64,000 nucleotides of DNA, taken from Agapetus fuscipes. Its lineage: Eukaryota > Arthropoda > Insecta > Trichoptera > Glossosomatidae. Positions 1 to 10,621 of the stretch are shown here, piece by piece. The stretch covers positions 868,001 to 932,000 of the forward strand of contig OX637344.1 of the NCBI GenBank assembly GCA_951799405.1, written 5' to 3'. Within the stretch, counting starts at the first letter, position 1; every line of letters starts with the position of its first letter. The notes under the pieces are model-generated. The model had not been told where the DNA came from. It was given only the letters and a program-made list of their open reading frames with translations, and did no database searches. The position numbers and the translations under genes were made by a program.

Positions 1-960
1 TTCTGATTTCCTTAGCGCGGAACTGTCAACGGCCTGTGGGTTGGTTATTGTTGTGTGTATTGTTGGCTACACAACCCGAAATTTTTTAAGATTGTGTCAA
101 TGTGATTAGTGTTCTTAGCAGCTAATAACAATATTTAAGTTGGCCTTTTCCGCCGAAACCCTCATTTTTGTCTTTGTAATTTGTGCCGAGCTCATAGTAT
201 GGTAACTTGGGAAAATTCGGTCATTTCGGTTGTGGGCATGCATGAAATATGAGCCTTAAATGTCAATATATCTATGCAACTCAGATTTTATATGGGTTTC
301 TTTTAGGTTCTGTATTGAGTCAAATACTCATTGTAAAATAGTTTGATATTGGTTGCTTAGAACGGCAGTCCCATTCAAGGCTGATGTTTTCTCGCCGAGA
401 AAAACTTCCAAATCCAAAAATGTTTCCATTTTAACATGGGTTACCTGTTGCGTGATGGTCATTACGCAACGGCCTGTAAAAATGTATGGTATTGTGATAG
501 CGTTACACGTTTTGTATTGAGTAAATTACCAAATGAAAGCAGAAAAAATCTAATTTCGTATTTTATACCAAGTGTATTTACTTTTTTCTTTGGATTTTAA
601 AGCTCTTATAGTGATGTGTAAAATATACCAGAACGTTTTATTTTTACTCGTGGAAATTCCATATTTGAAAGGTTACAGGTACACATAAAAGGGTATTTAA
701 ATAAATCAGAACAGGTGTGAGAAAATGTCTTATTCCATAGGCAGTTGCAGTAAATATCAAAGGCGTGAAACGATTACAAAAAGTAACGCTTACGACTGCA
801 GTCATGTAATATGATGTAACCGAATACCATTAAGTTAATCTATCGTTATTTCTCACGTTACACAACCCTACTTTCAAGACATTATTTTAGTAAGTTAATT
901 TTGAAAAAAAAATATTTTATTAAATATAAACAAAAAAAAACAAAACATAAGACGTAAAAA
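1..960. other. Unassigned AT-rich sequence
   Basis: I see no gene, tRNA-like motif or family member here. There are A-rich and T-rich runs near 900-960 and no long open frame on either strand. Confidence 0.5.
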
Positions 961-1410
961 AAACGCAAAGCGAGACTAAGCTGCAAATATATAGTGCAAC
1001 TTCTTACTACGTTGTTAACGTAGAAGTCGTATGCGGCGTGTGGAACCTATGTATTTTAACAGGTAAGGAAGCTGGCCTTGCGTCAACCACTTCACCTGAC
1101 ACTGACCTAATCCCGAGAGGGCAGTTTCACTTTTCTTGTGAAAGCTATGTAAGCCTTACCGGTGTTTTAAATTAGGATTTGGATTATGCACCTAAACGGA
1201 TTTTCTGAAATCCTACCCCCACTTCAACTGAAAGTGGTTGGTGTGAGGCCGGCCCCCTTACCTGTAAAAATAAATATGTCCCGAAGCGCCGCATGCAACC
1301 CCTTCGGGGAGAACGCAGGCAAGAAGTTACACTATATGTGTAGCTTAGTTGCGTACTATCCGTCTGGCATTGAATGCAAGCGCTTTACAAACTGAGCTAT
1401 CGACCGGACA
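961..1410 (-). mobile_element. S2 SINE, minus copy interrupted by a plus-strand S2 fragment
   Basis: S2 is a tRNA-derived SINE. Its head carries an A box (TAGCTCAGTTGG) and a B box (GGTTCGAATCC). The body runs through CTTCAACTGAAGTGG, GGCCGGCCCCCTTACCTG and CCCTTCGGGGATAACGCGGC, and the 3' end is GTAGCTTAGTTGCGT. Here the outer copy is on minus: its 3' end lies near 961 and its head near 1378-1408. A plus-strand 3' half of another S2 copy, about 1214-1368, replaces the B-box segment. Mobilisation would need a LINE reverse transcriptase in trans, which is known biology of SINEs. The partner is not identified here. Confidence 0.75.
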
Positions 1411-1460
1411 TACGCAAATAAAATCAGTTTTTCTGTCATATAAAACAATGGTAAAAATTT

Positions 1461-1666
1461 AAGGGTTTGTGTATTGACATAGTAAAGATTAATTTTAAAT
1501 TAATAATGTAAAATTTAATAAAAAGATCTTCACGAGTTGATTTATTTTACTCGAGCGCTTTTGATGCTATCACATCATTGTTAAGAGCCAACAGCTTGTT
1601 GTTCGAGGGAAAAAATCTACAAGAAAAAAAAATGTGTTAAATTTTACATTATTAATTTAAAACAAT
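1461..1666. mobile_element. MITE family H, copy 1
   Basis: A short inverted-repeat element starting AAGGGTTTGTGTATTGACAT. The left arm contains TTAATTTTAAATTAATAATG and the right arm its reverse complement (ACATTATTAATTTAAAAC). The centre has ACTCGAGCGCTTTTGATG. Related copies lie at 10094-10305 and 58665-58790. No open frame is present, so it would be non-autonomous. Confidence 0.65.
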
Positions 1667-2530
1667 GGTTAAGTGCTCTTTATGTCTTAAAGATGCCTTA
1701 TCACAAAAAAAATGAAAAATAAAATCGAAAGTCCAACTTCATAGCTTGATTGCATCATTAAGAAAACATGACAGAGGAAGATATAAGATAATCTAATTGA
1801 ACCCCATTTCTCACGCCCTGGGAAGTTGTATGGGATACCAGTTTAGTGTGTTATTTGTGTGCGTACACAGTTTAACGAGGCATTCTTACAAAATGTCTGT
1901 CTAATTTTTTTCTGTAAAATGAAATAAAAATGTTTTGAAAGTAAGAGTTTTGATAAGCTGACATGTGTGGGAAATAATTAGACAATAGGGGAGCAGTTGA
2001 GTCGAACCTTTTTTATTTTTTGGACCGATTGTGTTAAAAAATGCGTCGTAGTTTTTGGTTACTTCACTTGTATTAATTCTACGAGAACAATACTCTGAGA
2101 AAGGCTGAAGATACGTAATGTATGATTTACGTTTGTCGTAGAGATTTATAATTGAATTTTCTTGAACGACTTCAGATGTTCATTGTTCACCTCGATGCGG
2201 TAGAAAAGAAAATAATATATTTCATTCATGCTGGAGAATTAAAATAGAAATCTTCTGATAAACAGTCCACAATGTTTACATTACAAAGAAAAAATATAAA
2301 TAATAATAAAGAAAGAGTGTGAAGAAAACAAAAAAATAATAGGAATGGTTCAAGGCTGCTTGAAATCGAAACGTATAATAAAACAAAGTTTGAAAGAAAA
2401 TAAATATTTGCAGCAATCTTAACACAAAAAAATACGTAATTCTTTGTAGCACGAAATTTTCCAGGTAGCAAAATAATTTAATTTGTTATATTTAGACATT
2501 AATGTCATAATTAAAAATGGAGCTTTGTTG
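1667..2530. other. Unassigned AT-rich sequence
   Basis: No recognisable gene or repeat family. Short open frames on minus near 2226-2471 are low-complexity and lack coding character. Confidence 0.5.
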
Positions 2531-2765
2531 TTCCTTGACTACTAGGTTTGTATGAAGTTGACCACCCATACTACAAAAAATGGTTCACTTTGCCAATGTC
2601 ACCTCTGTTTCTAGGGAGGTCGGCCGGAGTTGCATGACTTATGTTCATTTGACATTGGGTTTTTGTGATTGCAAGTTCGCACGCGGCATGTCGTGTGTAA
2701 GCGCGAACTTATTCATTTAATATGAATCTTAAATGTAACATGTCTTGCAGCTTAGATTATGTCTT
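2531..2765 (+). mobile_element. S3 interspersed repeat (SINE-like), description copy
   Basis: S3 is the commonest repeat in the window. A full unit is about 260 bp, starts TTCCTTGACTTATAGGTTGG, passes ACTTTGCCAATGTCACCCCTG, CAGGGAAGGTCGGCAAGAG and GCGCGAACTTACACGTGTCTG, and ends GCAACTTAGATTATAG or GCAACTTAGATTAGATTAG followed by a few tandem tail units. Variable tails and 5'-truncated copies point to target-primed retroposition, as for SINEs and LINEs. TGGTATGAGGC and GGTTCACTTTG sit at roughly A-box and B-box spacing but match the consensus poorly, so a tRNA origin is only possible. No coding capacity. Confidence 0.75.
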
Positions 2766-3327
2766 ATAGTTGTCAAGTTGGTTGTTTCATGAACAGTTCA
2801 TTTGAAACACGAAAATAATATCTTTGTAGGTTTTTTTGTACTTAGCTAAACTACCGTTGAAACAACTGAATCTCCGTGTCACTCTACAAGGTTCACTTCA
2901 ACTGCAAGACGCAGTTTTAGCACAATTCACTTTCGATTGTTGGGCGTGGGATCCTCATGAAACAATGGCAGTAGTAATTATTTATTGCAACCGAGCTCAT
3001 TCTTATCCTTTCATCCCGTAACGGTGGTCTGTCTCAACACCACCCGTATTAGGCAATGCGTGCTCGCGCTTAGACATGTTGCGCGAACAAAGCGCAATTA
3101 TCCGCCCAATTCTGTGTTTGTTTTGCGTTATGTGATATGTCAATAAACACGCCTTAATTCATGGTTTATGCTTGAAATGCGATACGCTTGAAATTGGTTG
3201 GTTTAATTTTCTCAGTATTGCTTTATGTTGGCCAACATTTTTGTACACCAAAAGTCAATACAAGGTTGGTCATCCATGTTGTAAATGATGTCAATCTTGT
3301 ATGGGATTGCGTCCTCCGTCACCTTTA
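2766..3327. other. Unassigned sequence
   Basis: No recognised element. A 61-codon plus frame at 2836-3021 starts from a non-ATG codon and resembles nothing I know. Confidence 0.45.
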
Positions 3328-3587
3328 ATCTATAATCTAAGTTGCCAATGTATATTAACATTTAAGATTCATATAAAATGCATGCTCACAAACAGACAAG
3401 CGCAAGTTCGCGCTAACAAATACTGCATCACTCACTGCATGTCTACTTACAAATTAAAATCCAAACCTCAAATGAACATACACCCTGCAAATTTTGCCAA
3501 CCTTCCCTGAAACAGGGGTGACATTGGCAAAGTAAACCATTTTTTACAGTATGGGTGTTCAGCCGCATACCAACCTATAAGTTAAGT
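3328..3587 (-). mobile_element. S3 repeat, near full length
   Basis: Reverse-strand S3 with a CTATAATCTAAGTTG tail on the left and ACCAACCTATAAGTTAAG on the right. A CACTCACTGCATG duplication-like insertion is seen near 3428. Confidence 0.75.
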
Positions 3588-3740
3588 AATATAAATATCA
3601 AAGCATAATAAAAGTCGTTGTAGAACATTGAGAAATATCACATATTCATTCATATAATGTACCTCGATCGTATGGAATGAAATAGGCTCACGCATTCTAC
3701 AAGTTGTCCACTCGTCCCCCCAGTGCTTGTTTGGCTTATC

Positions 3741-4035
3741 TATCATTTGACTCACATATGACTTTTAAATGGAATTGTCTTAAGAATCACATTCTACACA
3801 ATCTGAGCTAAAAAAAAAGTACAACATGATAATTTGAGAGTTGTTTTACTTAAATACTTTAAAAACAAATTTCCAGTTTTCATAAGACACATTGGTCCAG
3901 TATACGTACAAACATTGCTCATTGAAATTACCTCTGATGGACATAAGACCAACAAGCACAAATGAGACACACTGGCTACTGAATAGACCGGGTCATTTAT
4001 CTTTTGTCTAGTTGAGAATAAAAGAAGTAGGTTAC
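3741..4035 (-). repeat. Dispersed repeat K, longest copy
   Basis: Shares CACATTCTACACAATCTGAG, AGACACATTGGTCCAGTA and GTTTGGCTTAT-like words with 61043-61260 (opposite orientation), 41797-41900 and part of 25175-25260. No terminal repeats or coding sequence seen, so the element class is unknown. Confidence 0.55.
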
Positions 4036-4101
4036 ACATGAAAGTTGCTTTATTTATTTTTTGCGTAGATCAATAACAAATCGTTAATATTGAACATTAG
4101 A

Positions 4102-4396
4102 CCGATCGATAGCTCAGTTGGTAGAGTGCTTGCACTCCATGCCGAGAGCTCGAGTTCGAATCCCACCGAGGGTGTCAGAAAAGATTTCAACAAAGTTTAC
4201 TCAGCTTTCACAATAAATGAGTTCCAGCCCCCTTTGGCAGTTGAGAAACCCCCACTTTAACTGAAAGTGGTTAGTGTGAAGCCGGCACCCGTAACTGTAA
4301 AAATAAATAGGTTCCATTCGTAAACAGGCGTAACTTTTCGGGGATAACTCGGCAAGAATTAATACTATTTGTGTAGCTTAGTTGCGTTTTCACTTA
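4102..4396 (+). mobile_element. S2 SINE, near full length
   Basis: The tRNA-like head is at 4107-4173 with both boxes intact (TAGCTCAGTTGG and AGTTCGAATCC). The body and the terminal GTGTAGCTTAGTTGCG follow. A deletion after GGGTGTCAGAAAAGATTT removes the TTCGGTGTTTATTTC block found in other copies. Confidence 0.85.
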
Positions 4397-4511
4397 CATC
4401 TTTACTTCCTATACCTACGTTCTATATTTTGCGTTAAAATTTCTTTTTTTTTTTCAAAATAAACTCAAAATAAATTAAAAAAACGAGAAGACCCTAAACA
4501 AATTTACGGAT

Positions 4512-4692
4512 TTACGCGTGTCTGCTTGTGGGCATGCATATGCACATAATTTTCTTCTCCTTCTTCCTCAGCCTTCCTCAGACCACTCCTGGACGTAGGC
4601 CTCCTCCGATCCTCTCGATTCCAGTATCGGCTGCTGTGTAATATGAATTTGAAATGTTAATAGGTATATATTTGCAACTTAGATTATAGATG
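4512..4692 (+). mobile_element. S3 3' end split by a LINE-like fragment
   Basis: The S3 3' half (GTGTCTGCTTGTGGGCATGC onward, ending CAACTTAGATTATAGA) is interrupted at about 4548-4636. The inserted block contains CCACTCCTGGACGTAGGCCT and ends CAGTATCGGCTGCTGTGT. The same block occurs at 43848-43920. That word resembles a motif common at insect LINE ends, but the family assignment is uncertain. Confidence 0.6.
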
Positions 4693-5058
4693 ACCGTTGT
4701 TCGTTAAAATAAGAGCATTCTGTAGCTTACATAATATTTTTTTTGCCGAGACAATGACCGCTACAAACACATTAGTGAGGGAGTCATTTTTTACTCATTT
4801 TTTTTACTTTAAAAATACTTTTTGTTGAGTAAATATTTGTTCTAGCTACTGTCGCCTGTATTGATGTGACTCCTTCCCACACACAAGTCTGTTTACAGTA
4901 GGAATTATATAAAAATGTTGGCCGCACATACGAAGTCAGTATTCTCACACACGTGATGGTTCCCACGAAAAGATGGAACGACCCTTTTAAAATGTGGGCG
5001 AAGTGAAAACGACTTACTTACTCCGAGGATATATACATTACTACTAAGTATAAAAGTG

Positions 5059-5170
5059 GAACTAGTAAAACATTGATACGAATATGAAATAGTTGTGCAA
5101 TTTATTAAACTGTTGAACTAGTAAAACATTGATACGTTTACGAACTAGTTGTACAATATATTAAACTGTT
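5059..5170. repeat. Two-copy 56-bp tandem duplication
   Basis: GAACTAGTAAAACATTGATA starts both units (5059 and 5115), and both end TATTAAACTGTT. They differ at a few sites. Confidence 0.85.
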
Positions 5171-5199
5171 TTTATGTATAATAATACGAGTATATTATG

Positions 5200-5396
5200 A
5201 CTATAATCTAAGTTGTAAAGATATATTAACATTTAAAGCTCATATCAAATGCATGCTCACAAACAGACACGTGTAAGTTCGCACTTACAAATGCTGAATG
5301 TGTACTTACAAATTAAAATACAAATCTAAAATTAAAATAAGCCCAGCATGTTTTGACGACCTTCCTTGGAACAGGGGTCACATTGGCAAAGTGTAG
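5200..5396 (-). mobile_element. S3 repeat, 5'-truncated
   Basis: Tail ACTATAATCTAAGTTG on the left. The match stops after CACATTGGCAAAGTG, so the first 60 or so bases of the unit are missing. Confidence 0.7.
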
Positions 5397-5445
5397 TCAT
5401 ACTTATATGTTTATTTTTTGTGTTCCTCGCCATTTTTTTTTTAAG

Positions 5446-5668
5446 AAATCCTGTGCGGGAGACTCTCTAGATTCTAGAGACTCTAGGGGTCTATGACACT
5501 TGTTGTAGTGCCGCAGAGGTGTACGAGCTTGGTCGGCGCTACAAAGCGCCAATACTCAAGCAAGACCCAGTTGTTGTAAGACTGGATGATCCTTTGGTGA
5601 CCGGTCATTGGTTAAGGTTTATGATTTTTTTCAACCCAGCGAAGAGTACATTTGGAAATATAAAAAAA
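5446..5668 (-). mobile_element. S1 SINE with tail B, head missing
   Basis: S1 body (CAACCCAGCGAAGAG, GACCGGTCATTGG, CAAGCAAGACCCAGTTG) joined to the alternative 3' tail B, which reads on plus as AATCCTGTGCGGGAGACTCT, GACTCTAGGGGTCTATGAC and ACTTGTTGTAGTGCCGCAG. The tRNA-like head is absent, consistent with 5' truncation at about 5668. Confidence 0.8.
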
Positions 5669-5934
5669 AGAATTTTGTTCATATATAAGATATTTTTTAC
5701 AATTCATATCGCCTATTACTGTATACTTTTTTGTTCTGTTTTAGTTATGTGTTTATGTTTCTAAACGAGTCATATATGTTTATTTTTTCTTTTTCTCTTC
5801 ATAGTTTATATTTTATTGAAATGTTTCATACTTTTTATGCTTTGACTTTATTGATATTTTTCTATAATGTATAAGTTGCTTTCATATGTACCTACATCTA
5901 TTGTAAAAGGCTTATGCCGTAAATAAATAAATAA

Positions 5935-6072
5935 TTAATTTTGATGCTTTGTAATTTGTGATGATTTGTCTTGTGATGTACTCTCTGCGACGTTTTATCA
6001 TGGGGATGTTTTGTCATGTGTCGTTCTGTCATGTGTTTTTCTGTCATGTGTCATTCTAACATGGAGCAGCGT
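5935..6072. mobile_element. Foldback-like element arm (family M)
   Basis: An array of the 15-16 bp unit in the reverse sense, with repeated TTTTGTCATG, TCATGTGTCGTTCTG and TCATTCTAACATGG. It matches the right arms of the elements at 19.0-19.6, 36.7-38.3 and 56.6-57.2 kb. No matching left arm is seen, so it is a partial copy. Confidence 0.6.
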
Positions 6073-6349
6073 GAATGTGCTCTAAGTAAAGACAAGGCAT
6101 TACGATTTTTCATAGCGTAGTTTCTGAATATGGGAGACTCAAAGGTCGAAATGTCTATATGCCAGACATTTACAAACACAAAAAAAACAGACATTCTGTG
6201 TCTGCTTCATTTTGGGACCCTTTTTATTCGAAGGGAAAATAATACTGTTTACAGAGAAATTTCATTTTTATTTAAAAAAAAAACCGTCTGGTATACCTAC
6301 ACATACATACCACATTTCAGACAGTATTTTATTGTTTTTACACAATTAA

Positions 6350-6446
6350 TGCCCAGTATTTTCAATTTTAGCGTATGTGACTTTCAGCAAATAAAAAAAA
6401 ACTACCCACACGATTGACGTGCATCATTTTCATTCAGTATAAACCT
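6350..6446. mobile_element. Partial copy of the 130-bp MITE at 25997
   Basis: GCCCAGTATTTTCAATTTTAGC then GTGACTTTCAGC, a purine-rich run, and CATTTTCATTCAGTATAAA match the left two thirds of the element at 25997-26126. The right inverted repeat is lost. Confidence 0.6.
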
Positions 6447-6451
6447 AACAA

Positions 6452-6650
6452 GCTACAAATATAGCGTAACTTCTTGCCGCATTTTTTCCGAAAGAATCGA
6501 ACGTGGCGAGTGAAACCGATTTACATACACAGGCAAAGAAGGCGCCTTACGCCAAGCACTTCAGCTAAAGTGGGAGATTCCCAGCTCTCGAGGGGGCTGA
6601 TTCTCATTTCTCGTGAAGGCTGAGTAAACCTTGCCGGTATTTTATATACT
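6452..6650 (-). mobile_element. S2 SINE, 5'-truncated
   Basis: Starts at the 3' end (AACTTCTTGCCGCATTTTTTCC), runs through CACTTCAGCTAAAGTGGG and CTGAGTAAACCTTGCCGG, and stops before the tRNA-like head. Confidence 0.75.
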
Positions 6651-7695
6651 TATTATGAATAAAAGAAAACAAAATATTTAAAAAAACCTTCCATTGTCAT
6701 TGCTTTGATTCTACAGGGGAATTTTTACCCATCGATGTTGCTAGTGCAGAAAATCTCTCAGGTTTCTCTGTGCGCAAGAAACGGCATAGACAAGACTTGA
6801 ACAATTGCTTTTTGAACGAAAAAAAACAATAACGAATGAATGAAATAACTGTTCTCCATACAATAATATTTAATCATGCCATTTCCTGTATTTAGACTAG
6901 AAGTCTCTAAATTATTATTGAGTCACAGAAATGTTTCATATATCTGAAATATATGGACTCCTAAATGTGTAAAGTAAACGTGTAAAATATTCTAGAAATG
7001 GCTCGTGTGAACTTTGATGTAGATCAAATCTTTTGCTCATGAAAAGTGTGGAAAAGTTGCTATCCATGCCTGGCCATACCGCTCATCAGATTTAGACCAC
7101 ATTTTCAGGAAACGTGTAGATTATCCTTCAAATTGATCGATTTTTTTTTAGCTCGATTGGATTTCAAATTTCGGCTCTGGTGTTGCGTAAAGTTGCCTCC
7201 TTTGGCACAAATTTATTGAAACTAACGCCAGTTCAAATCCCGCCTGCGCCGTGTCCTATCGACAATAACATGAACCCTTGTTCAACACATGTAATTGCAT
7301 GCACATAAGCATCCGATTTCGCAAGCAGACAAACTGGCTTGGAACAATAGGTTGGTGAATTGTATTCCTCTTTTCAAATCTATTTTTATTAAGAAAACAA
7401 AAAAGTAGGTTCACGAATGTTGATTTGAATGTTTTTTTTTTTAACAATAGAAAATTTAACACGGAAACCCATTTTGTACGTTTCTGAATCGAATGTCTTA
7501 AAAGACAAAAGAGTGAATTGTACTAAAAAGACGAATGTTTAATTTGGCGGAGTGACGTTAACGTTTTCTTTAACTTTCTTGTGAAATGGAACAATGTTTG
7601 TTTCACTAAAAATAACCACGTTTTACAATGAAACCGCAGACGTGATTGTTTAGGTTTTAAACCACGTGGAAATGGTCCATTGAAATCGATATTGC
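6651..7695. other. Unassigned sequence
   Basis: About 1 kb with no recognised repeat. Short minus-strand frames near 7256-7462 sit over poly-A/T runs and are not credible genes. Confidence 0.5.
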
Positions 7696-7915
7696 AAATT
7701 GTAGAAAGTGGTTCACTTTGCCAATGTCACCCTGTGTCAGGGAAGGACGGCAAGAGTTGCAAGGTGTATGCCCATTTGAGATTTGGTTTTTATGTTGTAG
7801 GTTCACGTAAGGCATGTGCAAGCGCGAATTTGTACGTGTCTGGTTGTGGGAATGCATGTAATGTGAATATCCAATATAACCTATCTTTGCAACTTAGATT
7901 AGATATATTTGAATC
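7696..7915 (+). mobile_element. S3 repeat, 5' end missing
   Basis: Begins at AAAGTGGTTCACTTTGCC and ends GCAACTTAGATTAGATAT, so it belongs to the ATTAG-tail subgroup. Confidence 0.75.
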
Positions 7916-8087
7916 GCTCTCTCGTCGCCTTAAGGTCGTAAAAAAAATAGCAGAATAGCGTTTCAGGATGATCTAAGGATTAAAAGATTGAAACAGCAAA
8001 TTTATGTAAATGATCAAAAAGAGAAAGATTCAAAAGCATTTTAAATATAAAATACATGTTATTCTATATTTTATTCTGGCAAAGACT

Positions 8088-8205
8088 AATGTGTTATGCA
8101 CACACAGCAAATCTAAGGCTCAACCGCCACCTAACGTGAATTTTCCATATCCAAAAAGCGATGATCCATACATCAGCTCTGGATAAAATGTTTCGCGTTT
8201 TCAAT
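8088..8205 (+). repeat. Dispersed repeat G, copy 1
   Basis: CACACACAGCAAATC, CGCCACCTAACGTGAA and GATGATCCATAC recur in order at 59158-59262. No terminal structure seen. Confidence 0.6.
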
Positions 8206-8625
8206 TTAGAAAAATACATTAAAAACGCTAACATTTTTATTTATTTTTTTACTAGTTTCATTTGATTTTTTTCTTTTTTGACTCAGTAAAGATCATTGCC
8301 CTAAAACGTAATTTAAAAATCTAATTTGATTATTGTGAAATATGAACCTGTATCATAATTATTATTACTTCACACCAAGTCGCGGTAAATTTACCATTTT
8401 ACCATTGTCCATCGCACCGTGGAGATCTCAGCGGGATCCATATGCCACGCCATGAATAATTTACCATATTAATCGGTAACCATTACGGTCTTACCATTCC
8501 ATCATTATAACACGTGCTGTAATGTAGATTTTTTTACCAGCACCCCAGGTATATCGATACCTTAGAAGTAAAACTAAATAAGTGGCAGCATATTTTTAGT
8601 ATTTTTTTAGTATTTTCTCTCGTTG
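8206..8625. other. Unassigned sequence
   Basis: Contains several TTTACCATT and TTACCAT words around 8390-8510 but no ordered tandem repeat and no gene. Confidence 0.4.
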
Positions 8626-8757
8626 ATAATAATGTTAGCTTTGTATACAAAGTTAACATGGGTGTCTCAGATAAATTCAACGTTTTTCCTATTTTCTACG
8701 AGAGAAAACACTAAAAAAGCCTAGCAATCCTGTAGTTTAAAAGTTTTTTAATAGCTA
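8626..8757. repeat. Dispersed repeat I, copy 1
   Basis: GTTAACATGGGTGTCTCAG, CTATTTTCTACGAGAGAAAA and AATCCTGTAGTTTAAAAG recur with divergence at 13208-13330 and 49975-50085. The latter two also share CATGAGCACTTCC. Confidence 0.6.
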
Positions 8758-8975
8758 AAATCTATAATCTAAGTTGTAAAGATACGTTCACATTAAATGC
8801 ATGCCCACAAACATAAACGTGTAAGTTTGCGCTTACAAATACTGCATGTGTACTTACAAATTAAAATTCAAACCTCAAATGAACACAAGCCCAGCCTGAA
8901 ACAAGGTGACATGGGCAAAATGAAACATTTTTACAGTATAGGTGGTCAGCCTCATACCAAGCTACAAGTCAGAGA
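8758..8975 (-). mobile_element. S3 repeat with internal deletion
   Basis: Tail ATCTATAATCTAAGTTG on the left and AGCCTCATACCAAGCTAC on the right. The segment AACTTTTGCCGACCTTCC is deleted between AAGCCCAG and CCTGAAACA. Confidence 0.75.
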
Positions 8976-8997
8976 AGCACTTCCTAACAATTAGTTC

Positions 8998-9090
8998 ACT
9001 TACTATGGAATGTTACTCCAAATAAAATGTTTTATCCACGAATTCTCAAATCACTGAATCAGCACTTATTGAGTTTTACCTATAAGGTGG
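8998..9090. repeat. Dispersed repeat J, copy 1
   Basis: AATTCTCAAATCACTGAATC, AGCACTTATT and TAAGGTGGCGATAT recur at 16972-17055 with small differences. Confidence 0.55.
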
Positions 9091-9135
9091 CGATATGTTT
9101 TTAATTTTAACTCGACCACAGCGTTCAGGCTAAAA

Positions 9136-9240
9136 TGTAAGGAAACTAAAATAGCACATCTAGTGAGCGTTCAAGTTTAACACACATTTTTGGTACATAG
9201 CTGTGGTTGAGTTTACACATATTAAAAACTTCGAGTACAG
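9136..9240 (-). repeat. Family L short repeat
   Basis: L is a unit of about 100 bp beginning AAACTAAAACGCTCACTAGA, followed by GGCGCAGTTTTAG, ATACATTTTT and, when complete, TTTACTTGGGGTACA. Here the hallmark appears as ATCTAGTGAGCGTTC and CACACATTTTTGG. About ten copies occur in the window; no coding sequence. Confidence 0.5.
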
Positions 9241-9401
9241 ACAATTAAAGCGTGATTTTGTATGCATACTTCACGAATCGTGCTCTCTGTTAATAAGTCT
9301 TCCATGTGAACTTGAACGATTTAAAAAGATCGTCGACCCACTGCAGGTACACGGAGTATAAAAATTTAAGTTAAAATTATAACGTTCACCAAAATAATCT
9401 G

Positions 9402-9500
9402 GAAATTAAAACGCACAGTAGAGTCGCAGTTTTAGAATCAATACATTTTCCGCAAAACGCATAGCTTGAGTTCATATGAAAGATTTACTTGGGGTACATT
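9402..9500 (+). repeat. Family L, complete-looking copy
   Basis: AATTAAAACGCACAGTAGAG, GTCGCAGTTTTAGAATC, AATACATTTTCC and the distal GATTTACTTGGGGTACATT are all present in order. Confidence 0.6.
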
Positions 9501-9645
9501 AGATGGAATGATATGGTTCCTAGATTATTTATCAAAGCATGACTACAGGCAGTACATATACATGGAAATAATGAAAATAGTAATAATAAATCTTTATTCC
9601 ACCTAAAATGATTTTTAGTTTTTCCATATTTTTTCCATAAATTTC

Positions 9646-9880
9646 TTTGACTTATGGGTTAGTATGAGGCTGACAACCCATACTGTAAAAAATGGTTCAA
9701 TTTGCCAATGTCATCCCTGTGTCAGGGAAGGTCGGCAATATGTAGGGTATATGTTCACTTGAGGTTTGCATTTTATTTGTACACATTTGTAAGCGCAAAC
9801 TTACACGTGTCTGTTTGTGGGCATGCATTTAATATGGATTTCAAATGTTAATTTATCTTTGCAACATAGATTATGGATAA
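9646..9880 (+). mobile_element. S3 repeat, full length
   Basis: CTTTGACTTATGGGTTAGTA at the left end, TTTGCAACATAGATTATGG at the right end, with a shortened TTTATTTGTACACATTTG middle. Confidence 0.8.
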
Positions 9881-10006
9881 ACGCCTGATTTCTTTTAAAA
9901 AAATTCTGAGAAAAACATTTTTTATTCAAAATCATAAAAAAAAATCATGTTGAATTTGACACTCAAAATCATTTACGTACATCGCAATAGAAAAAGACAA
10001 ATGATT

Positions 10007-10047
10007 TAGGAGTCTGTAGCGTTAACCACTAGACTACGGACCAGTAG
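10007..10047 (-). mobile_element. S1 head fragment
   Basis: GTTAACCACTAGACTACGGA is the reverse complement of the S1 A-box region. Only the first 40 bases of the element remain. Confidence 0.65.
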
Positions 10048-10093
10048 TTATTTCATGGTAAATAAAAACCTTATGACGTAACCATTAAAATAT

Positions 10094-10305
10094 AATGTAA
10101 AAATATAACACGAAGTTGATTTATTTCTTCGAGCACTTTCGATGTTATCATACCGTTATCAAGAAAACAACAATGCAATGGTTTGATAACATCAAAAGCG
10201 CTCGAGGAAATAAATCTACGCGTGAAGAAAAACTTTGTGTTTTATTTTGTACATTATTAATTTAAAATTAATCTTTACTATTTCAATCCACAAACCCTTA
10301 CACTC
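10094..10305. mobile_element. MITE family H, copy 2
   Basis: Inverted arms meet near 10170: TTATTTCTTCGAGCACTTTC pairs with GCGCTCGAGGAAATAA, and ATGTTATCATACC with TTTGATAACATC. The right end carries CCACAAACCCTTA, the reverse complement of the AAGGGTTTGTG start of copy 1. Confidence 0.7.
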
Positions 10306-10530
10306 AAACTAAACTAAAATATATTGAAATTCGCATGCCTTTGTGACAATTTAAAATCTCTACATTCGCAATATCCGTGCAAAGTTTCTAGTAGAATTTT
10401 TCAATTGCACTTCAGGAAACTCTACATGACCTGTTTCCCGTTGCAGCCAATATCGACAGAGAAAAACCCACTTCTAGCAGTATAAACCATAACGTAAATT
10501 TAAACGTATCGTTTTCACAAAAAAAAACAA

Positions 10531-10615
10531 TGAAAACTATGACACTCACTAGAGGCGCAGTTTTGGTTTAGCTACTTTTCTTGAGTTTGAGTTTACACGT
10601 AAAAGTTTGTGTTAA
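10531..10615 (+). repeat. Family L copy next to an inverted-repeat element
   Basis: ACACTCACTAGAGGCGCAG and TTTTGGTTTAGC mark the unit. The distal GGGGTAC part is replaced where the element at 10622 begins. Confidence 0.5.
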
Positions 10616-10621
10616 GAGTAC

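Noticed and set aside
4102..4175. tRNA genes at the heads of S1 and S2 copies
   Set aside because: Pol III boxes are present but cloverleaf pairing is incomplete and each head continues into a dispersed body, so they are SINE heads.
7680..7958. Recurrent frames with CQCHP-like and SANLYVSGCGNA-like peptides
   Set aside because: The same peptides recur wherever an S3 copy occurs. Starts are mostly non-ATG and frames break between copies, so S3 is not coding.
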